64,000 bases of DNA from Calliopsis andreniformis. Taxonomy: Eukaryota > Arthropoda > Insecta > Hymenoptera > Andrenidae. How positions within the stretch are numbered: position 1 is the stretch's first letter; every line of letters begins with the position of its first letter. Below the pieces are notes generated by a model. It was not told where the DNA came from, ran no database searches, and was given only the letters and a program-made list of their open reading frames with translations. A program made the position numbers and the translations under genes. The DNA lies in assembly GCF_051401765.1 (NCBI RefSeq), contig NW_027480480.1:2046001-2110000 (forward strand), given 5' to 3'. Positions 37,875-50,684 of the stretch are shown one piece after another.

Positions 37875-38983
37875 GAGGATTGAAGATTGAGTATTGAGGA
37901 TTGAAGATTGAGGATTGAGGACTGAGTATTGAGGATTGAGGATTGAGTATTGAGTATTGAGGATGGAAGACTGAGGATTGGGTATTGAGGATTGAACGTT
38001 GAGGATTGAGGGTTGAGGATTGAGGATTGAGGATTGTAGATTGAAGATTGAATATTAATGATTGAAGATTGAGGATTGAGGATTGAGGGTTGTGGATTGA
38101 GGACGAGGACTGAGGGTTGAGTATTGGTGTTTGAAGTCTGAGGATTGAGGATTGAGGATTAAGAAATGAGGATTGAGGATTGAGGATTGAAGATTGAGGA
38201 TTCGGTATTGAGGATTGAAGAATGAGGATTGAGGAGTGAGGACTGAGGGTTGAGGATTGAGGATTGAGGATTGAGGTTTGAGGATTGAGGATTGAAGATT
38301 GAGTATTGAGGATTGAAGATTGAGGATTGAGGATTGAGGATTGAGGATTGAGGATTGAAGATTGAGGATTGGGGATTGAGGACGAGGACTGAGGGTTGAG
38401 TATTGGTGTTTGAAGTCTGAGGATTGAGGATTGAGGATTAAGAAATGAGGATTGAAGATTGAGGATTGATGATTGAGGATTCGGTATTGAGGATTGAAGA
38501 ATGAGGATTGAGGAGTGAGGACTGAGGATTGAGGATTGAGGATTGAGGATGAGGGCTGAGGGTTGAGGGTAGGGGTTTGAGGACTGAGGACTGAGGATTG
38601 AGGATTGAGAACTGAGGACTGAGGATTGAGGATTGAAGATTGAGGATTGAGGATTGAGGATGAGGGCTGAGGGTTGAGGATTGAGGACTGTGGACTGAGG
38701 AATGAGGATTGAGGATTGAGAGTTGAGGATTGAGGATTGAGGATTGAGGATTGAAGATTGAGGATTGGGTGTTGAGGATTGAAGAATGAGGTTTGAGGAA
38801 TGAGGATTGAGGATTGAGGATTTAGGATTCAAGATTGAGTATTGAGGATTGAAGCCTGGCGATTGAGTATTGAGGGTTGAGGATTGACGATTGAGGATGG
38901 AGGATTGAAGATTGAGTATTGAGGATTGAAGATTGAGGATCGAGGATTGAGGATTGAGGATTGAGTATTGAAGATTGAGGATT

Positions 38984-39186
38984 GGGGACTGAGTGTTGAG
39001 TGTTGAATGATGAGAATTGATGTTTGTGAATAAAGATTTGAAAATTGCAGATTGAGTATTGAGTATTGAAAACTGTGAATTGATGATATTCTATTGAGGA
39101 TTGATAATTGACAACTGATTGTTGAGGACTGAGGTCTGAAGATTGAGGATTCAGGATTGAGGATACAGGTTTGAGGTTCGAGGACT
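38984..39186 (+). repeat. 203-bp box, subtype IV
   Basis: Core at 39085. Copy of the 26731 box. Confidence 0.9.
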
Positions 39187-39920
39187 GAGGATTGAGGGTT
39201 GAGGATTGAGGTTTGAGGATTGAGGATTGAGGATTGAGGATTGAAGATTGAGAATTGGGTATTGCGGATTGAACATTGAGGATTGAGTATTGAGGATTGA
39301 GGATTGAGGACTGAGGATTGAGGATTGATGATTGAGGATTGAGGATTGAGAATTGAGGATTGAGGGTTGAGGATTGAAGATTGAGGCCTGGGCATTGAGG
39401 ATTGAAGAATGAGGATTGAGGATTGAGGATTGAAGATTGAGGATTGCAGATTGAGTATCGAGGATTGAAGATTGAGGGTTGAGGATTGAGGATTGAGGAT
39501 TGAGCATTGAGGATTGAGGATTGAGGATTGAGGATAGTAGATTGAGTATTGAGGAATGAAGATTGAGGATTGAGGATTGAGGATTGAGGATTAAGGATTG
39601 AAGATTGAGGATTGGGTATTGAGGATTGACGATTGAGGATTGAGTATTGAGGACTGAGAATTGAGGATTGAGGATTGAAGATTGAGGATTGAGGATTGAA
39701 GATTGAGTATTGATGATTGAAGGTTGAGGATTGAGGATTGAGTGTTGATGATTGAGGACGAGGGCTGACGATTGAGGATTGAGGTTTGAGGATTGAGGAT
39801 TGTGGATTGAGGACTGAGGATTGAGGATTGAGGATTTAGTATTGAGGATTGAAGACTGAGTATTGAGGATTGAAAATTGAGGGTTGAGGGTTGAGGATTG
39901 AAGATTGAAGATTGAGGTTT

Positions 39921-40123
39921 GGGGACTGAGTGTTGAGGGTTGAGTGATGAGAATTGATGATTGTGGATAGAGATTTGATGATTTCAGGTTGAGTATTGAG
40001 TATTGAAACCTGTGAATTGAGGATATTCTATTGAGAATTGAGGATTGACAACTGATTGTAGAGGACTGAGGGCTGAAGATTGAGGATTCAGGATTCAGGA
40101 TTCAGGATTGAGGTTTGAGGACT
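39921..40123 (+). repeat. 203-bp box, I/II hybrid
   Basis: Core at 40022. Copy of the 27668 hybrid, including its three consecutive CAGGATT units. Confidence 0.85.
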
Positions 40124-40961
40124 GAGGATTGAAGATTGAGGATTGAGGACTGAGTATTGAGGATTGAGGATTGAGTATTGAGGATTGAGGGTGGAAGACT
40201 GAGGATTGGGTATTGAGGATTGAACGTTGAGGATTGAGGGTTGAGGATTGAGGATTGAGGATTGAAGATTGAAGATTGAACATTAATGATTGAAGATTGA
40301 GGATTGAGGATTGAGGGTTGTGGATTGAGGACGAGGACTGAGGGTTGAGTATTTGAGTTTGAAGTCTGAGGATTGAGGATTGAGGATTGAGAATTGAAGA
40401 TTGAGGATTGAGGATTGAAGATTGAGGATTCGGTATTGAGGATTGAAGAATGAGGATTGAGGAGTGAGGACTGAGGATTGAGGATTGCAGTTTGAGTATT
40501 GAGGATTGAAGATTGAGGATTGAGGATTGAGGATTGCGGATTGAGTATTGAGGACTGAGGATTGAAGATTGAGTATTGAGGCTTGAAGATTGAGGATTGA
40601 GGATTGAGGATTGAGGATTGAGGATTGAAGATTGACGATTGAAGATTGAGGATAGGGGATTGAGGATTGACGATTGAGGATTGAGTATTGAGGACTGAGA
40701 ATTGAGGATTGAGGATTGAAGATTGAGGATTGAGGATTGAAGATTGAGTATTGATGATTGAAGAATGAGGATTGAGGATTGAGTGTTGAGGATTGAGGAC
40801 GAGGGCTGACGATTGAGGATTGAGGTTTGAGGATTGAGGATTGTGGATTGAGGACTGAGGATTGAGGATCGAGGATTTAGTATTGAGGATTGATGACTGA
40901 GTATTGAGGATTGAAAATTGAGGATTGAGGATTGAGGATTGAGGATTGAAGATTGAGGATT

Positions 40962-41164
40962 GGGGACTGAGTGTTGAGGGTTGAGTGATGAGAATTGATG
41001 ACTGTGGATAGAGATTTGAAGATTTCAGGTTGAGTATTGAGTATTGAAACCTGTGAATTGAGGATATTCTATTGAGGATTGAGGATTGACAACTGATTGT
41101 TGAGGACTGAGGTCTGAAGACTGAGGATTCAGGTTTGAGGATTCAGGATTGAGGTTTGAGGACT
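40962..41164 (+). repeat. 203-bp box, subtype I
   Basis: Core at 41063. Copy of the 28709 box with its GATGACT. Confidence 0.9.
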
Positions 41165-41940
41165 GAGGATTGAGGATTGAGGATTGAGGATTGAGGATTG
41201 AGGATTGAGGATTCAGGATTGAGGGTTGAGGATTGAAGATTGAGGATTGGGTATTGCGGATTGAACATTGAGGATTGAAGATTGAGGGTTGGGTGTTGAG
41301 GATTGAAGAATGAGGATTGAGGATTGAGGATTGAGGAATAATGATTGAAGATTCAGTATTGAGGATTGAAGATTGAGAATTACGGATTGAGGATTGAGTA
41401 TTGAGTACTGAGGATGGAAGACTGAGGATTGGGTATTGAGGATTGAACGTTGAGAATTGAGGGTTGAGTATTGAGGATTGAGGATTGAAGATTGAAGATT
41501 GAATATTAATGATTGAAGATTGAGGATTGAGGATTGAGGGTTGTGGATTGAGGACGAGGTCTGAGGGTTGAGTATTGGTGTTTGAAGTCTGAGGATTGAG
41601 GATTGAGGATTAAGAAATGAGGATTGAGGATTGAGGATTGAAGATTGAGGATTCGGTATTGAGGATTGAAGAATGAGGATTGAGGAGTGAGGACTGAGAG
41701 TTGAGGATTGAGGATTGAGGATTGAGGTTTGAGGATTGAGGATTGAAGATTGAGTATTGAGGATTGAAGATTGAGGATTGAGGATTGAGGATTGAGGATT
41801 GAGTATTGAAGATTGAGGATTGGGGATTGAGGATTGACGATGGAGTATTGAGCACTGAGGATTGAGAATTGAGGATTGAGGATTGAAGATTGAGTATTGA
41901 GGATTGAAGATTGAGGATTGAGGATTGAGGATTGAAGATT

Positions 41941-42143
41941 GAGGACTGAGTGTTGAGGGTTGCGTGATGAGAATTGATGTTTGTGGATTGAGATTTGAAG
42001 ATTGAAGAATGGGGATTGAGTATTGAAAACTGTGAATTGAGGATATTCTATTGAGGATTGAGGATTGACAATTGATTGCTGAGGACTTATGGCTGAAGAT
42101 TGATGATTCAGGATTGAGGATTCGGGGTGGAGGTTTGAGGTCT
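41941..42143 (+). repeat. 203-bp box, subtype V
   Basis: Core at 42042. Copy of the 29688 box, followed by a subtype VI box at the same 552-bp spacing. Confidence 0.9.
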
Positions 42144-42492
42144 GAGGATTGATGGTTGAGGATTAAGGATTGAGGATTGAGGACTGAGGACTGAGGACTG
42201 AGGATTGAGGATTGATCATTGAGCATTGAGGATTGAAGATTGAGGACTGAGGATTGCGGATTGAAGGTTGAGTATTGAGGATTGAAGATTGAGGATTGAG
42301 GATTGAGGATTGAGGATTCAGGATGAGGGCTGAGGGTTGAGGATTGAGGTTTGAGGACTGAGGACTGAGGATTGAGGATTGAGAATTGAGGATTGAGGAT
42401 TGAGGATTGAAGATTGAGGATTGAGGATTAAGGATTGAAGGTTCAGTAATGAGGATTGAAGATAGAGAATTGAGGATTGAGGATTGAACATT

Positions 42493-42695
42493 GAGGACTG
42501 AGTGTTGCGGGTTGAGTGATGAGAATTGATGTTTGTGGATAGTGGTTTGAAGATTGCAGATCGAGTATTGAGTGTTGAAAGCTGTGAATTGAGGATATTC
42601 TACTGAGGATTGAGGATTGACTACTGATTGCTGAGGACTGAGGGCTGAAGATTGAGGACTCAGGATTGAGGATTCAGAATTGAGGTTTGTGGACT
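42493..42695 (+). repeat. 203-bp box, subtype VI
   Basis: Core at 42594. Subtype VI is marked by GTGGATA-GTGGTTT, GAGTGTT-GAAAGCT before the core, TTCTACT in it, and GACTACT after it. The second 12-kb copy ends at its left edge. Confidence 0.9.
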
Positions 42696-42897
42696 GAGGA
42701 TTGAGGATTGAAGATTGTGGATTGAGGATTGAGGATAGAGGATTGAGGATTGAGGTTTGAGGATTGAAGATTGAGGATTGGGTATTGAGGTTTGATCATT
42801 GGGGGTCGAGGTTTGAGGACGAGGACTGACGGTTGAGGATTGAGAATTGAGGATTGACGCTTGAGGATTGAGGATTGAGGATGGAGGATTGAAGAGA

Positions 42898-43100
42898 GAG
42901 GACTGAGTGTTGAGGATTGCGTGTTGAGGATTGATGTTTGAGGACTGAGATTTGATTATTGAATATTGTGGATCGAGTATTGAACCAGGAGAATTCAGGA
43001 TATTCTTTTGGGTATTGAGAATTGAGGATTGATGGTTGAGGGTTGTGCGTTGAATATTGAGGATTGAGGATTGAGGATTGAGGATTGAGGATTGAGGATT
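42898..43100 (+). repeat. 203-bp box, subtype VII (divergent)
   Basis: Core GATATTC at 42999, again 101 bp from the GAGGACT start. The neighbours differ: GATTATT-GAATATT on the left, GAACCAG-GAGAATT before the core, and TTCTTTT after it. The right part drifts to ordinary heptamers. Confidence 0.75.
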
Positions 43101-43357
43101 GAAGATTGAGTATTGATGATTGAAGATTGAGGATTGAGGATTGAGAGTTGAGGTTTGAGGACGAGGACTGACGGTTGAGGATTGAGGTTTAAGGATTGAG
43201 GATTGAGGATTGAGGACTGAAGGTTGAATATTGATGATTGAAGATTGTGGATTCAGTATTGATGGTTGTGGATTGAGGACGAGGTCTGAGGGTTGAGTAT
43301 TGCTGTTTGAGGTCTGAGGATTGAGGATTGAGGATTGAGAATTGAGGATTGAGGATT

Positions 43358-43833
43358 GAGGATTGAAGATTGAGGATTGGGTATTGAGGAATGAAGAACG
43401 AGGATTGTGGATTGTGTATTGAGGATCGAGGATTGAAGACTGAGTATTGAGGATTGAAGATTGAGGATTGAGTATCGAGGATTGAGGATTGCGGACTGAG
43501 GATTGAGGATTGCAGATTGAGTATTGAGGATTGAAGATTGAGGATTGAGGATTGAGGATTGAGGTTTGAGGATTGAAGATCGAGGATTGGGGATTGAGGA
43601 TTGAAGATTGAGGATTGGGTATTGAGGAATGAAGAACGAGGATTGAGGATTGGGTATTGAGGATCGAGGATTGAAGACTGAGTATTGAGGATTGAAGATT
43701 GAGGATTGAGTATCGAGGATTGAGGATTGCGGACTGAGGATTGAGGATTGCAGATTGAGTATTGAGGATTGAAGATTGAGGATTGAGGATTGAGGATTGA
43801 GGTTTGAGGATTGAAGATCGAGGATTGGGGATT
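43358..43833 (+). repeat. 238-bp tandem pair
   Basis: Copies at 43358-43595 and 43596-43833 are each 34 heptamers with no 6-base unit. The shared markers GAGGAAT-GAAGAAC begin at 43386 and 43624. The pair ends where GAAGATT becomes GACGATT. Confidence 0.88.
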
Positions 43834-45035
43834 GAGGATTGACGATTGAGTATTGAGTATTGAGGATTGAGAATTGAGGATTGATTATTGAAGATTGAGT
43901 ATTGAGGATTGAAGATTGAGTATTGAGGATTGAGGATTGAGGATTGAGGATTGAGGACGAGGGCTGAGGGTTGAGGGTAGGGTTTTGAGGACTGAGGACT
44001 GAGGATTGAGGATAGAGAACTGAGGACTGAGGATTGCAGATTGAGGATTGAGGATTGAAGATTGAGAATTGGGTATTGCGGATTGAACATTGAGGATTGA
44101 GGATTGAGGATTGAGGATTGAGGACTGAGGATTGAGGATTGATGATTGATGATTGAGGATTGAGAATTGAGGATTGAGGATTGAGGATTGAAGATTGAGG
44201 CCTGGGCATTGAGGATTGAAGAATGAGGATTGAGGATTCAGGATTGAAGATTGAGGATTGCAGATTGAGTATCGAGGATTGAAGATTGAGCGTTGAGGAT
44301 TGAGGATTGAGGATTGAGCATTGAGGATCGAGGATTGAGGATTGAGGATTGTAGATTGAGTATTGAGGAATGAAGATTGAGGATTGAGGATTGAGGATTG
44401 AGGATTGAGGATTGAAGATTGAGGATTGGGTATTGAGGATTGACTATTGAGGATTGAGTATTGAGGACTGAGAATTGAGGATTGAGGATTGTAGATTGAG
44501 GATTGAGGATTGAAGATTGAGTATTGATGATTGAAGATTGAGGATTGAGGATTGAGTGTTGATGATTGAGGACGAGGGCTGACGATTGAGGATTGAGGTT
44601 TGAGGATTGAGGATTGTGGATTGAGGACTGAGGATTGAGGATTGAGCATTTAGTATTGAGGATTGAAGATTGAGTATTGAGGATTGAGGATTGAGGATTG
44701 AAGATTGAATATTGATGATTGAAGATTGAGGATCGAGGATTGAGAATTGAGTATTCAGGATTGGAGATTGGCGATTGAGGATTGAAGACCGAGGATTGAG
44801 GATTGAGGATTGAAGATTGAGTATTGAGGATTGAAGATTGAGGATTGAGGATTGAGCATTGACGATTGAGAATTGAGGATTGTGGATTGAGTATTGAGGA
44901 TTGAGGATTGAGGATTGAAGATTGAATATTGATGATTGAAGATTGAGGATCGAGGATTGAGAATTGAGGATTGAGGATTGAAGATTGAGTATTGAGGATT
45001 GAAGATTCAGGATTGAGGATTGTGGATTGAAGATT

Positions 45036-45238
45036 GAGGACTGAGTGTTGAGGGTTGCGTGATGAGGATTGATGTTTGTGGATTGAGATTTGAAGATTGA
45101 AGAATGGGGATTGAGTATTGAAAACTGTGAATTGAGGATATTCTATTGAGGATTGAGGATTGACAATTGATTGTTGAGGACTTATGGGTGAAGATTGAGG
45201 ATTCAGGATTGAGGATTCAGAATTGAGGTTTGTGGACT
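45036..45238 (+). repeat. 203-bp box, subtype V
   Basis: Core at 45137. The right end differs from other subtype V copies, with GATTGTT, a GGGTGAA-like unit and GTGGACT. Confidence 0.88.
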
Positions 45239-45446
45239 GAGGATTGAGGATTGAAGATTGTGGATTGAGGATTGAGGATTGAGGATTGAGGATTGAGGAT
45301 TGAGGTTTGAGGATTGAAGATTGAGGATTGGGTATTGAGGTTTGAGCATTAGGGTTGAGGTTTGAGGACGAGGACTGACGGTTGAGGATTGAGAATTGAG
45401 GATTGACGCTTGAGGATTGAGGAATGAGGATGGAGGATTGAAGAGA

Positions 45447-45649
45447 GAGGACTGAGTGTTGAGGATTGCGTGTTGAGGATTGATGTTTGAGGACTGAGAT
45501 TTGATTATTGAATATTGTGGATTGAGTATTGAACCAGGAGAATTCAGGATACTCTTTTGGGTATTGAGAATTGAGGATTGATGGTTGAGGGTTGTGCGTT
45601 GAATATTGAGGATTGAAGATTGAGTATTGAGGATTGAAGATTGAGGATT
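45447..45649 (+). repeat. 203-bp box, subtype VII (divergent)
   Basis: The core is GATACTC at 45548, a T-to-C change relative to GATATTC. The left half is otherwise like the 42898 copy. Confidence 0.75.
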
Positions 45650-46689
45650 GAGGACGGAGTATTGAGGATTGAGGATTGAGTATTGAGTATTGAGGATGGA
45701 AGACTGAGGATTGGGTATTGAGGATTGAACGTTGAGGATTGAGGGTTGAGGATTGAGGATTGAGGATTGAAGATTGAAGATTGAATATTAATGATTGAAG
45801 ATTGAGGATTGAGGATTGAGGGTTGTGGATTGAGGACGAGGACTGAGGGTTGAGTATTGGTGTTTGAAGTCTGAGGATTGAGGATTGAGGATTAAGAAAT
45901 GAGGATTGAAGATTGAGGATTGATGATTGAGGATTCGGTATTGAGGATTGAAGAATGAGGATTGAGGAGTGAGGACTGAGGATTGAGGATTGAGGATTGA
46001 GGATTGAGGTTTGAGGATTGAGGATTGAAGATTGAGTATTGAGGATTGAAGATTGAGGATTCAGGATTGAGGATTCGGGGTGGAGGTTTGAGGTCTGAGG
46101 ATTGATGGTTGAGGATTAAGGATTGAGGATTGAGGATTGACGATTGAGTATTGAGTATTGAGGATTGAGAATTGAGGATTGATTATTGAAGTTTGAGTAT
46201 TGAGGATTGAAGATTGAGCATTGAGGATTGAGGATTGAGGATTGAGGATTGAGGATGAGGGCTGAGGGTTGAGGGTAGGGGTTTGAGGACTGAGGACTGA
46301 GGATTGAGGATTGAGAACTGAGGACTGAGGATTGAGGATTGAAGATTGAGGATTGAGGATTGAGGATGAGGGCTGAGGGTTGAGGATTGAGGACTGTGGA
46401 CTGAGGAATGAGGATTGAGGTTTGAGAGTTGAGGATTGAGGATTGAGGATTGAGGATTGAAGATTGAGGATTGGGTGTTGAGGATTGAAGAATGAGGATT
46501 GAGGAATGAGGATTGAGGATTGAGGATTTAGGATTCAAGATTGAGTATTGAGGATTGAAGCCTGGCGATTGAGGATTGAGGGTTGAGGATTGACGATTGA
46601 GGATGGAGGATTGAAGATTGAGTATTGAGGATTGAAGATTGAGGATCGAGGATTGAGGATTGAGGATTGAGTATTGAAGATTGAGGATT

Positions 46690-46892
46690 GGGGACTGAGT
46701 GTTGAGTGTTGAATGATGAGAATTGATGTTTGTGAATAAGGATTTGAAAATTGCAGATTGAGTATTGAGTATTGAAAACTGTGAATTGATGATATTCTAT
46801 TGAGGATTGATAATTGACAACTGATTGTTGAGGACTGAGGTCTGAAGATTGAGGATTCAGGATTGAGGATACAGGTTTGAGGTTCGAGGACT
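46690..46892 (+). repeat. 203-bp box, subtype IV
   Basis: Core at 46791. Has AGGATTT where the 26731 copy has AAGATTT. Confidence 0.9.
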
Positions 46893-47753
46893 GAGGATTG
46901 AGGGTTGAGGGTTGAGGTTTGAGGATTGAGGATTGAGGATTGAGGATTGAAGATTTAGAATTGGGTATTGCGGATTGAACATTGAGGATTGAGGATTGAG
47001 GATTGAGGATTGAGGACTGAGGATTGAGGATTGATGATTGAGGATTGAGGATTGAGAATTGAGGATTGAGGATTGAGGATTGAAGATTGAGGCCTGGGCA
47101 TTGAGGATTGAAGAATGAGGATTGAGGATTGAAGATTGAGGATTGCAGATTGAGTATCGAGGATTGAAGATTGAGGGTTGAGGATTGAGGATTGCAGATT
47201 GAGTATCGAGGATTGAGGATTGAGGATTGAAGATTGAGGATTCGGTATTGAGGATTGAAGAATGAGGATTGAGGAGTGAGGACTGAGGATTGAGGATTGC
47301 AGTTTGAGTATTGAGGATTGAAGATTGAGGATTGAGGATTGAGGATTGCGGATTGAGTATTGAGGACTGAGGATTGAAGATTGAGTATTAAGGCTTGAAG
47401 ATTGAGGATTGAGGATGGAGGATTAAGAAATGAGGATTGAGGATTGAGGATTGAAGATTGAGGATTCGGTATCGAGGATTGAAGAATGAGGATTGAGGAG
47501 TGAGGACTGAGGGTTGAGGATTGAGGATTGAGGATTGAGGATTGAGGATTGAGGATTGAAGATTGAGTATTGAGGATTGAAGATTGAGGATTGAGTATTG
47601 AGGATTGAGGATTGAGGATTGAAGATTGAGGATTGGGGATTGAGGATTGACGATTGAGTATTGAGCACTGAGGATTGAGAATTGAGGATTGAGGATTGAA
47701 GATTGAGTATTGAGGATTGAAGATTGAGGATTGAGGATTGAGGATTGAAGATT

Positions 47754-47956
47754 GAGGACTGAGTGTTGAGGGTTGCGTGATGAGAATTGATGTTTGTGGA
47801 TTGAGATTTGAAGATTGAAGAATGGGGATTGAGTATTGAAAACTGTGAATTGAGGATATTCTATTGAGGATTGAGGATTGACAATTGATTGCTGAGGACT
47901 TATGGCTGAAGATTGATGATTCAGGATTGAGGATTCGGGGTGGAGGTTTGAGGTCT
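47754..47956 (+). repeat. 203-bp box, subtype V
   Basis: Core at 47855, 552 bp before the next box. Confidence 0.9.
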
Positions 47957-48305
47957 GAGGATTGATGGTTGAGGATTAAGGATTGAGGATTGAGGACTGA
48001 GCACTGAGGACTGAGGATTGAGGATTGATCATTGGGCATTGAGGATTGAAAATTGAGGACTGAGGATTGAGGATTGAAGGTTGAGTATTGAGGATTGAAG
48101 ATTGAGGATTGAGGATTGAGGATTGAGGATTCAGGATGAGGGCTGAGGGTTGAGGATTGAGGTTTGAGGACTGAGGACTGAGGATTGAGGATTGAGAATT
48201 GAGGATTGAGGATTGAGGATTGAAGATTGAGGATTGAGGATTAAGGATTGAAGGTTCAGTAATGAGGATTGAAGATAGAGAATTGAGGATTGAGGATTGA
48301 ACATT

Positions 48306-48508
48306 GAGGACTGAGTGTTGCGGGTTGAGTGATGAGAATTGATGTTTGTGGATAGTGGTTTGAAGATTGCAGATCGAGTATTGAGTGTTGAAAGCTGTGA
48401 ATTGAGGATATTCTACTGAGGATTGAGGATTGACTACTGATTGCTGAGGACTGAGGGCTGAAGATTGAGGACTCAGGATTGAGGATTCAGAATTGAGGTT
48501 TGTGGACT
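48306..48508 (+). repeat. 203-bp box, subtype VI
   Basis: Core at 48407. Same subtype as 42493, preceded by GAACATT. Confidence 0.9.
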
Positions 48509-48865
48509 GAGGATTGAGGATTGAAGATTGTGGATTGAGGATTGAGGATAGAGGATTGAGGATTGAGGACTGTGGACTGAGGAATGAGGATTGAGGTTTG
48601 AGAGTTGAGGATTGAGGATTGAGGATTGAGGATTGAAGATTGAGGATTGGGTGTTGAGGATTGAAGAATGAGGATTGAGGAATGAGGATTGAGGATTGAG
48701 GATTTAGGATTCAAGATTGAGTATTGAGGATTGAAGCCTGGCGATTGAGGATTGAGGGTTGAGGATTGACGATTGAGGATGGAGGATTGAAGATTGAGTA
48801 TTGAGGATTGAAGATTGAGGATCGAGGATTGAGGATTGAGGATTGAGTATTGAAGATTGAGGATT

Positions 48866-49068
48866 GGGGACTGAGTGTTGAGTGTTGAATGATGAGAATT
48901 GATGTTTGTGAATAAGGATTTGAAAATTGCAGATTGAGTATTGAGTATTGAAAACTGTGAATTGATGATATTCTATTGAGGATTGATAATTGACAACTGA
49001 TTGTTGAGGACTGAGGTCTGAAGATTGAGGATTCAGGATTGAGGATACAGGTTTGAGGTTCGAGGACT
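48866..49068 (+). repeat. 203-bp box, subtype IV
   Basis: Core at 48967. Copy of the 46690 box (2,176 bp). Confidence 0.9.
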
Positions 49069-49929
49069 GAGGATTGAGGGTTGAGGGTTGAGGTTTGAGG
49101 ATTGAGGATTGAGGATTGAGGATTGAAGATTTAGAATTGGGTATTGCGGATTGAACATTGAGGATTGAGGATTGAGGATTGAGGATTGAGGACTGAGGAT
49201 TGAGGATTGATGATTGAGGATTGAGGATTGAGAATTGAGGATTGAGGATTGAGGATTGAAGATTGAGGCCTGGGCATTGAGGATTGAAGAATGAGGATTG
49301 AGGATTGAAGATTGAGGATTGCAGATTGAGTATCGAGGATTGAAGATTGAGGGTTGAGGATTGAGGATTGCAGATTGAGTATCGAGGATTGAGGATTGAG
49401 GATTGAAGATTGAGGATTCGGTATTGAGGATTGAAGAATGAGGATTGAGGAGTGAGGACTGAGGATTGAGGATTGCAGTTTGAGTATTGAGGATTGAAGA
49501 TTGAGGATTGAGGATTGAGGATTGCGGATTGAGTATTGAGGACTGAGGATTGAAGATTGAGTATTAAGGCTTGAAGATTGAGGATTGAGGATGGAGGATT
49601 AAGAAATGAGGATTGAGGATTGAGGATTGAAGATTGAGGATTCGGTATTGAGGATTGAAGAATGAGGATTGAGGAGTGAGGACTGAGGGTTGAGGATTGA
49701 GGATTGAGGATTGAGGATTGAGGATTGAGGATTGAAGATTGAGTATTGAGGATTGAAGATTGAGGATTGAGTATTGAGGATTGAGGATTGAGGATTGAAG
49801 ATTGAGGATTGGGGATTGAGGATTGACGATTGAGTATTGAGCACTGAGGATTGAGAATTGAGGATTGAGGATTGAAGATTGAGTATTGAGGATTGAAGAT
49901 TGAGGATTGAGGATTGAGGATTGAAGATT

Positions 49930-50132
49930 GAGGACTGAGTGTTGAGGGTTGCGTGATGAGAATTGATGTTTGTGGATTGAGATTTGAAGATTGAAGAATG
50001 GGGATTGAGTATTGAAAACTGTGAATTGAGGATATTCTATTGAGGATTGAGGATTGACAATTGATTGCTGAGGACTTATGGCTGAAGATTGATGATTCAG
50101 GATTGAGGATTCGGGGTGGAGGTTTGAGGTCT
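49930..50132 (+). repeat. 203-bp box, subtype V
   Basis: Core at 50031. Copy of the 47754 box, 552 bp before the next box. Confidence 0.9.
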
Positions 50133-50481
50133 GAGGATTGATGGTTGAGGATTAAGGATTGAGGATTGAGGACTGAGCACTGAGGACTGAGGATTGAGGA
50201 TTGATCATTGGGCATTGAGGATTGAAAATTGAGGACTGAGGATTGAGGATTGAAGGTTGAGTATTGAGGATTGAAGATTGAGGATTGAGGATTGAGGATT
50301 GAGGATTCAGGATGAGGGCTGAGGGTTGAGGATTGAGGTTTGAGGACTGAGGACTGAGGATTGAGGATTGAGAATTGAGGATTGAGGATTGAGGATTGAA
50401 GATTGAGGATTGAGGATTAAGGATTGAAGGTTCAGTAATGAGGATTGAAGATAGAGAATTGAGGATTGAGGATTGAACATT

Positions 50482-50684
50482 GAGGACTGAGTGTTGCGGG
50501 TTGAGTGATGAGAATTGATGTTTGTGGATAGTGGTTTGAAGATTGCAGATCGAGTATTGAGTGTTGAAAGCTGTGAATTGAGGATATTCTACTGAGGATT
50601 GAGGATTGACTACTGATTGCTGAGGACTGAGGGCTGAAGATTGAGGACTCAGGATTGAGGATTCAGAATTGAGGTTTGTGGACT
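50482..50684 (+). repeat. 203-bp box, subtype VI
   Basis: Core at 50583. Copy of the 48306 box. Confidence 0.9.

Larger units (their letters stand above)
30242..42494 (+). repeat. 12.25-kb tandem higher-order unit, copy 2
   Basis: This aligns to copy 1 at 12,260 bp up to about 35.6 kb and at 12,253 bp after that, a single-heptamer difference. I saw only scattered substitutions (near 27182/39435, 27610/39850 and 36862). It ends at 42494, where copy 1 ended in box sequence and copy 2 enters a different box subtype (VI). A very recent duplication or an assembly duplication would both explain the near identity. Confidence 0.93.
41605..44685 (+). repeat. 3.08-kb mosaic segment, copy 1
   Basis: From the GAGGATT-AAGAAAT marker at 41605 this matches 49594 onward, at an offset of 7,989 bp rising to 7,996 bp (one heptamer). 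It holds boxes at 41941 (V), 42493 (VI) and 42898 (VII), the densest box cluster in the window. It also holds a 238-bp tandem pair. Homology stops at 44685, where the other copy continues with GAAAATT. Confidence 0.88.
44686..46388 (+). repeat. Mosaic heptamer segment
   Basis: This is made of pieces found elsewhere. 44.75-45.3 kb resembles 52.97-53.45 kb, including a subtype V box at 45036. 45.3-45.6 kb resembles 42.75-43.05 kb, with a subtype VII box at 45447. 45.6-46.3 kb resembles parts of 25.65-26.35 kb. No unique sequence was seen. Confidence 0.75.
46389..48564 (+). repeat. 2,176-bp tandem repeat, copy 1
   Basis: This starts at a GAGGACT-GTGGACT marker that recurs at 48565. It contains boxes at 46690 (IV), 47754 (V) and 48306 (VI). 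One 6-base unit (CAGGAT before GAGGGCT, near 48132) plus 310 heptamers gives 2,176 bp. Confidence 0.92.

Noticed and set aside
42989..42995. GAATTC sites as a cloning or linker scar
   Set aside because: They occur within subtype VII and III boxes as in-phase heptamer variants and are copied by the duplications, so they are native.
46528..48039. A 503-codon - strand frame, repeated at 48704-50215
   Set aside because: Same reasoning: the 2,176-bp tandem duplication copies it, and 47423-47668 is open in another frame with the same peptide.
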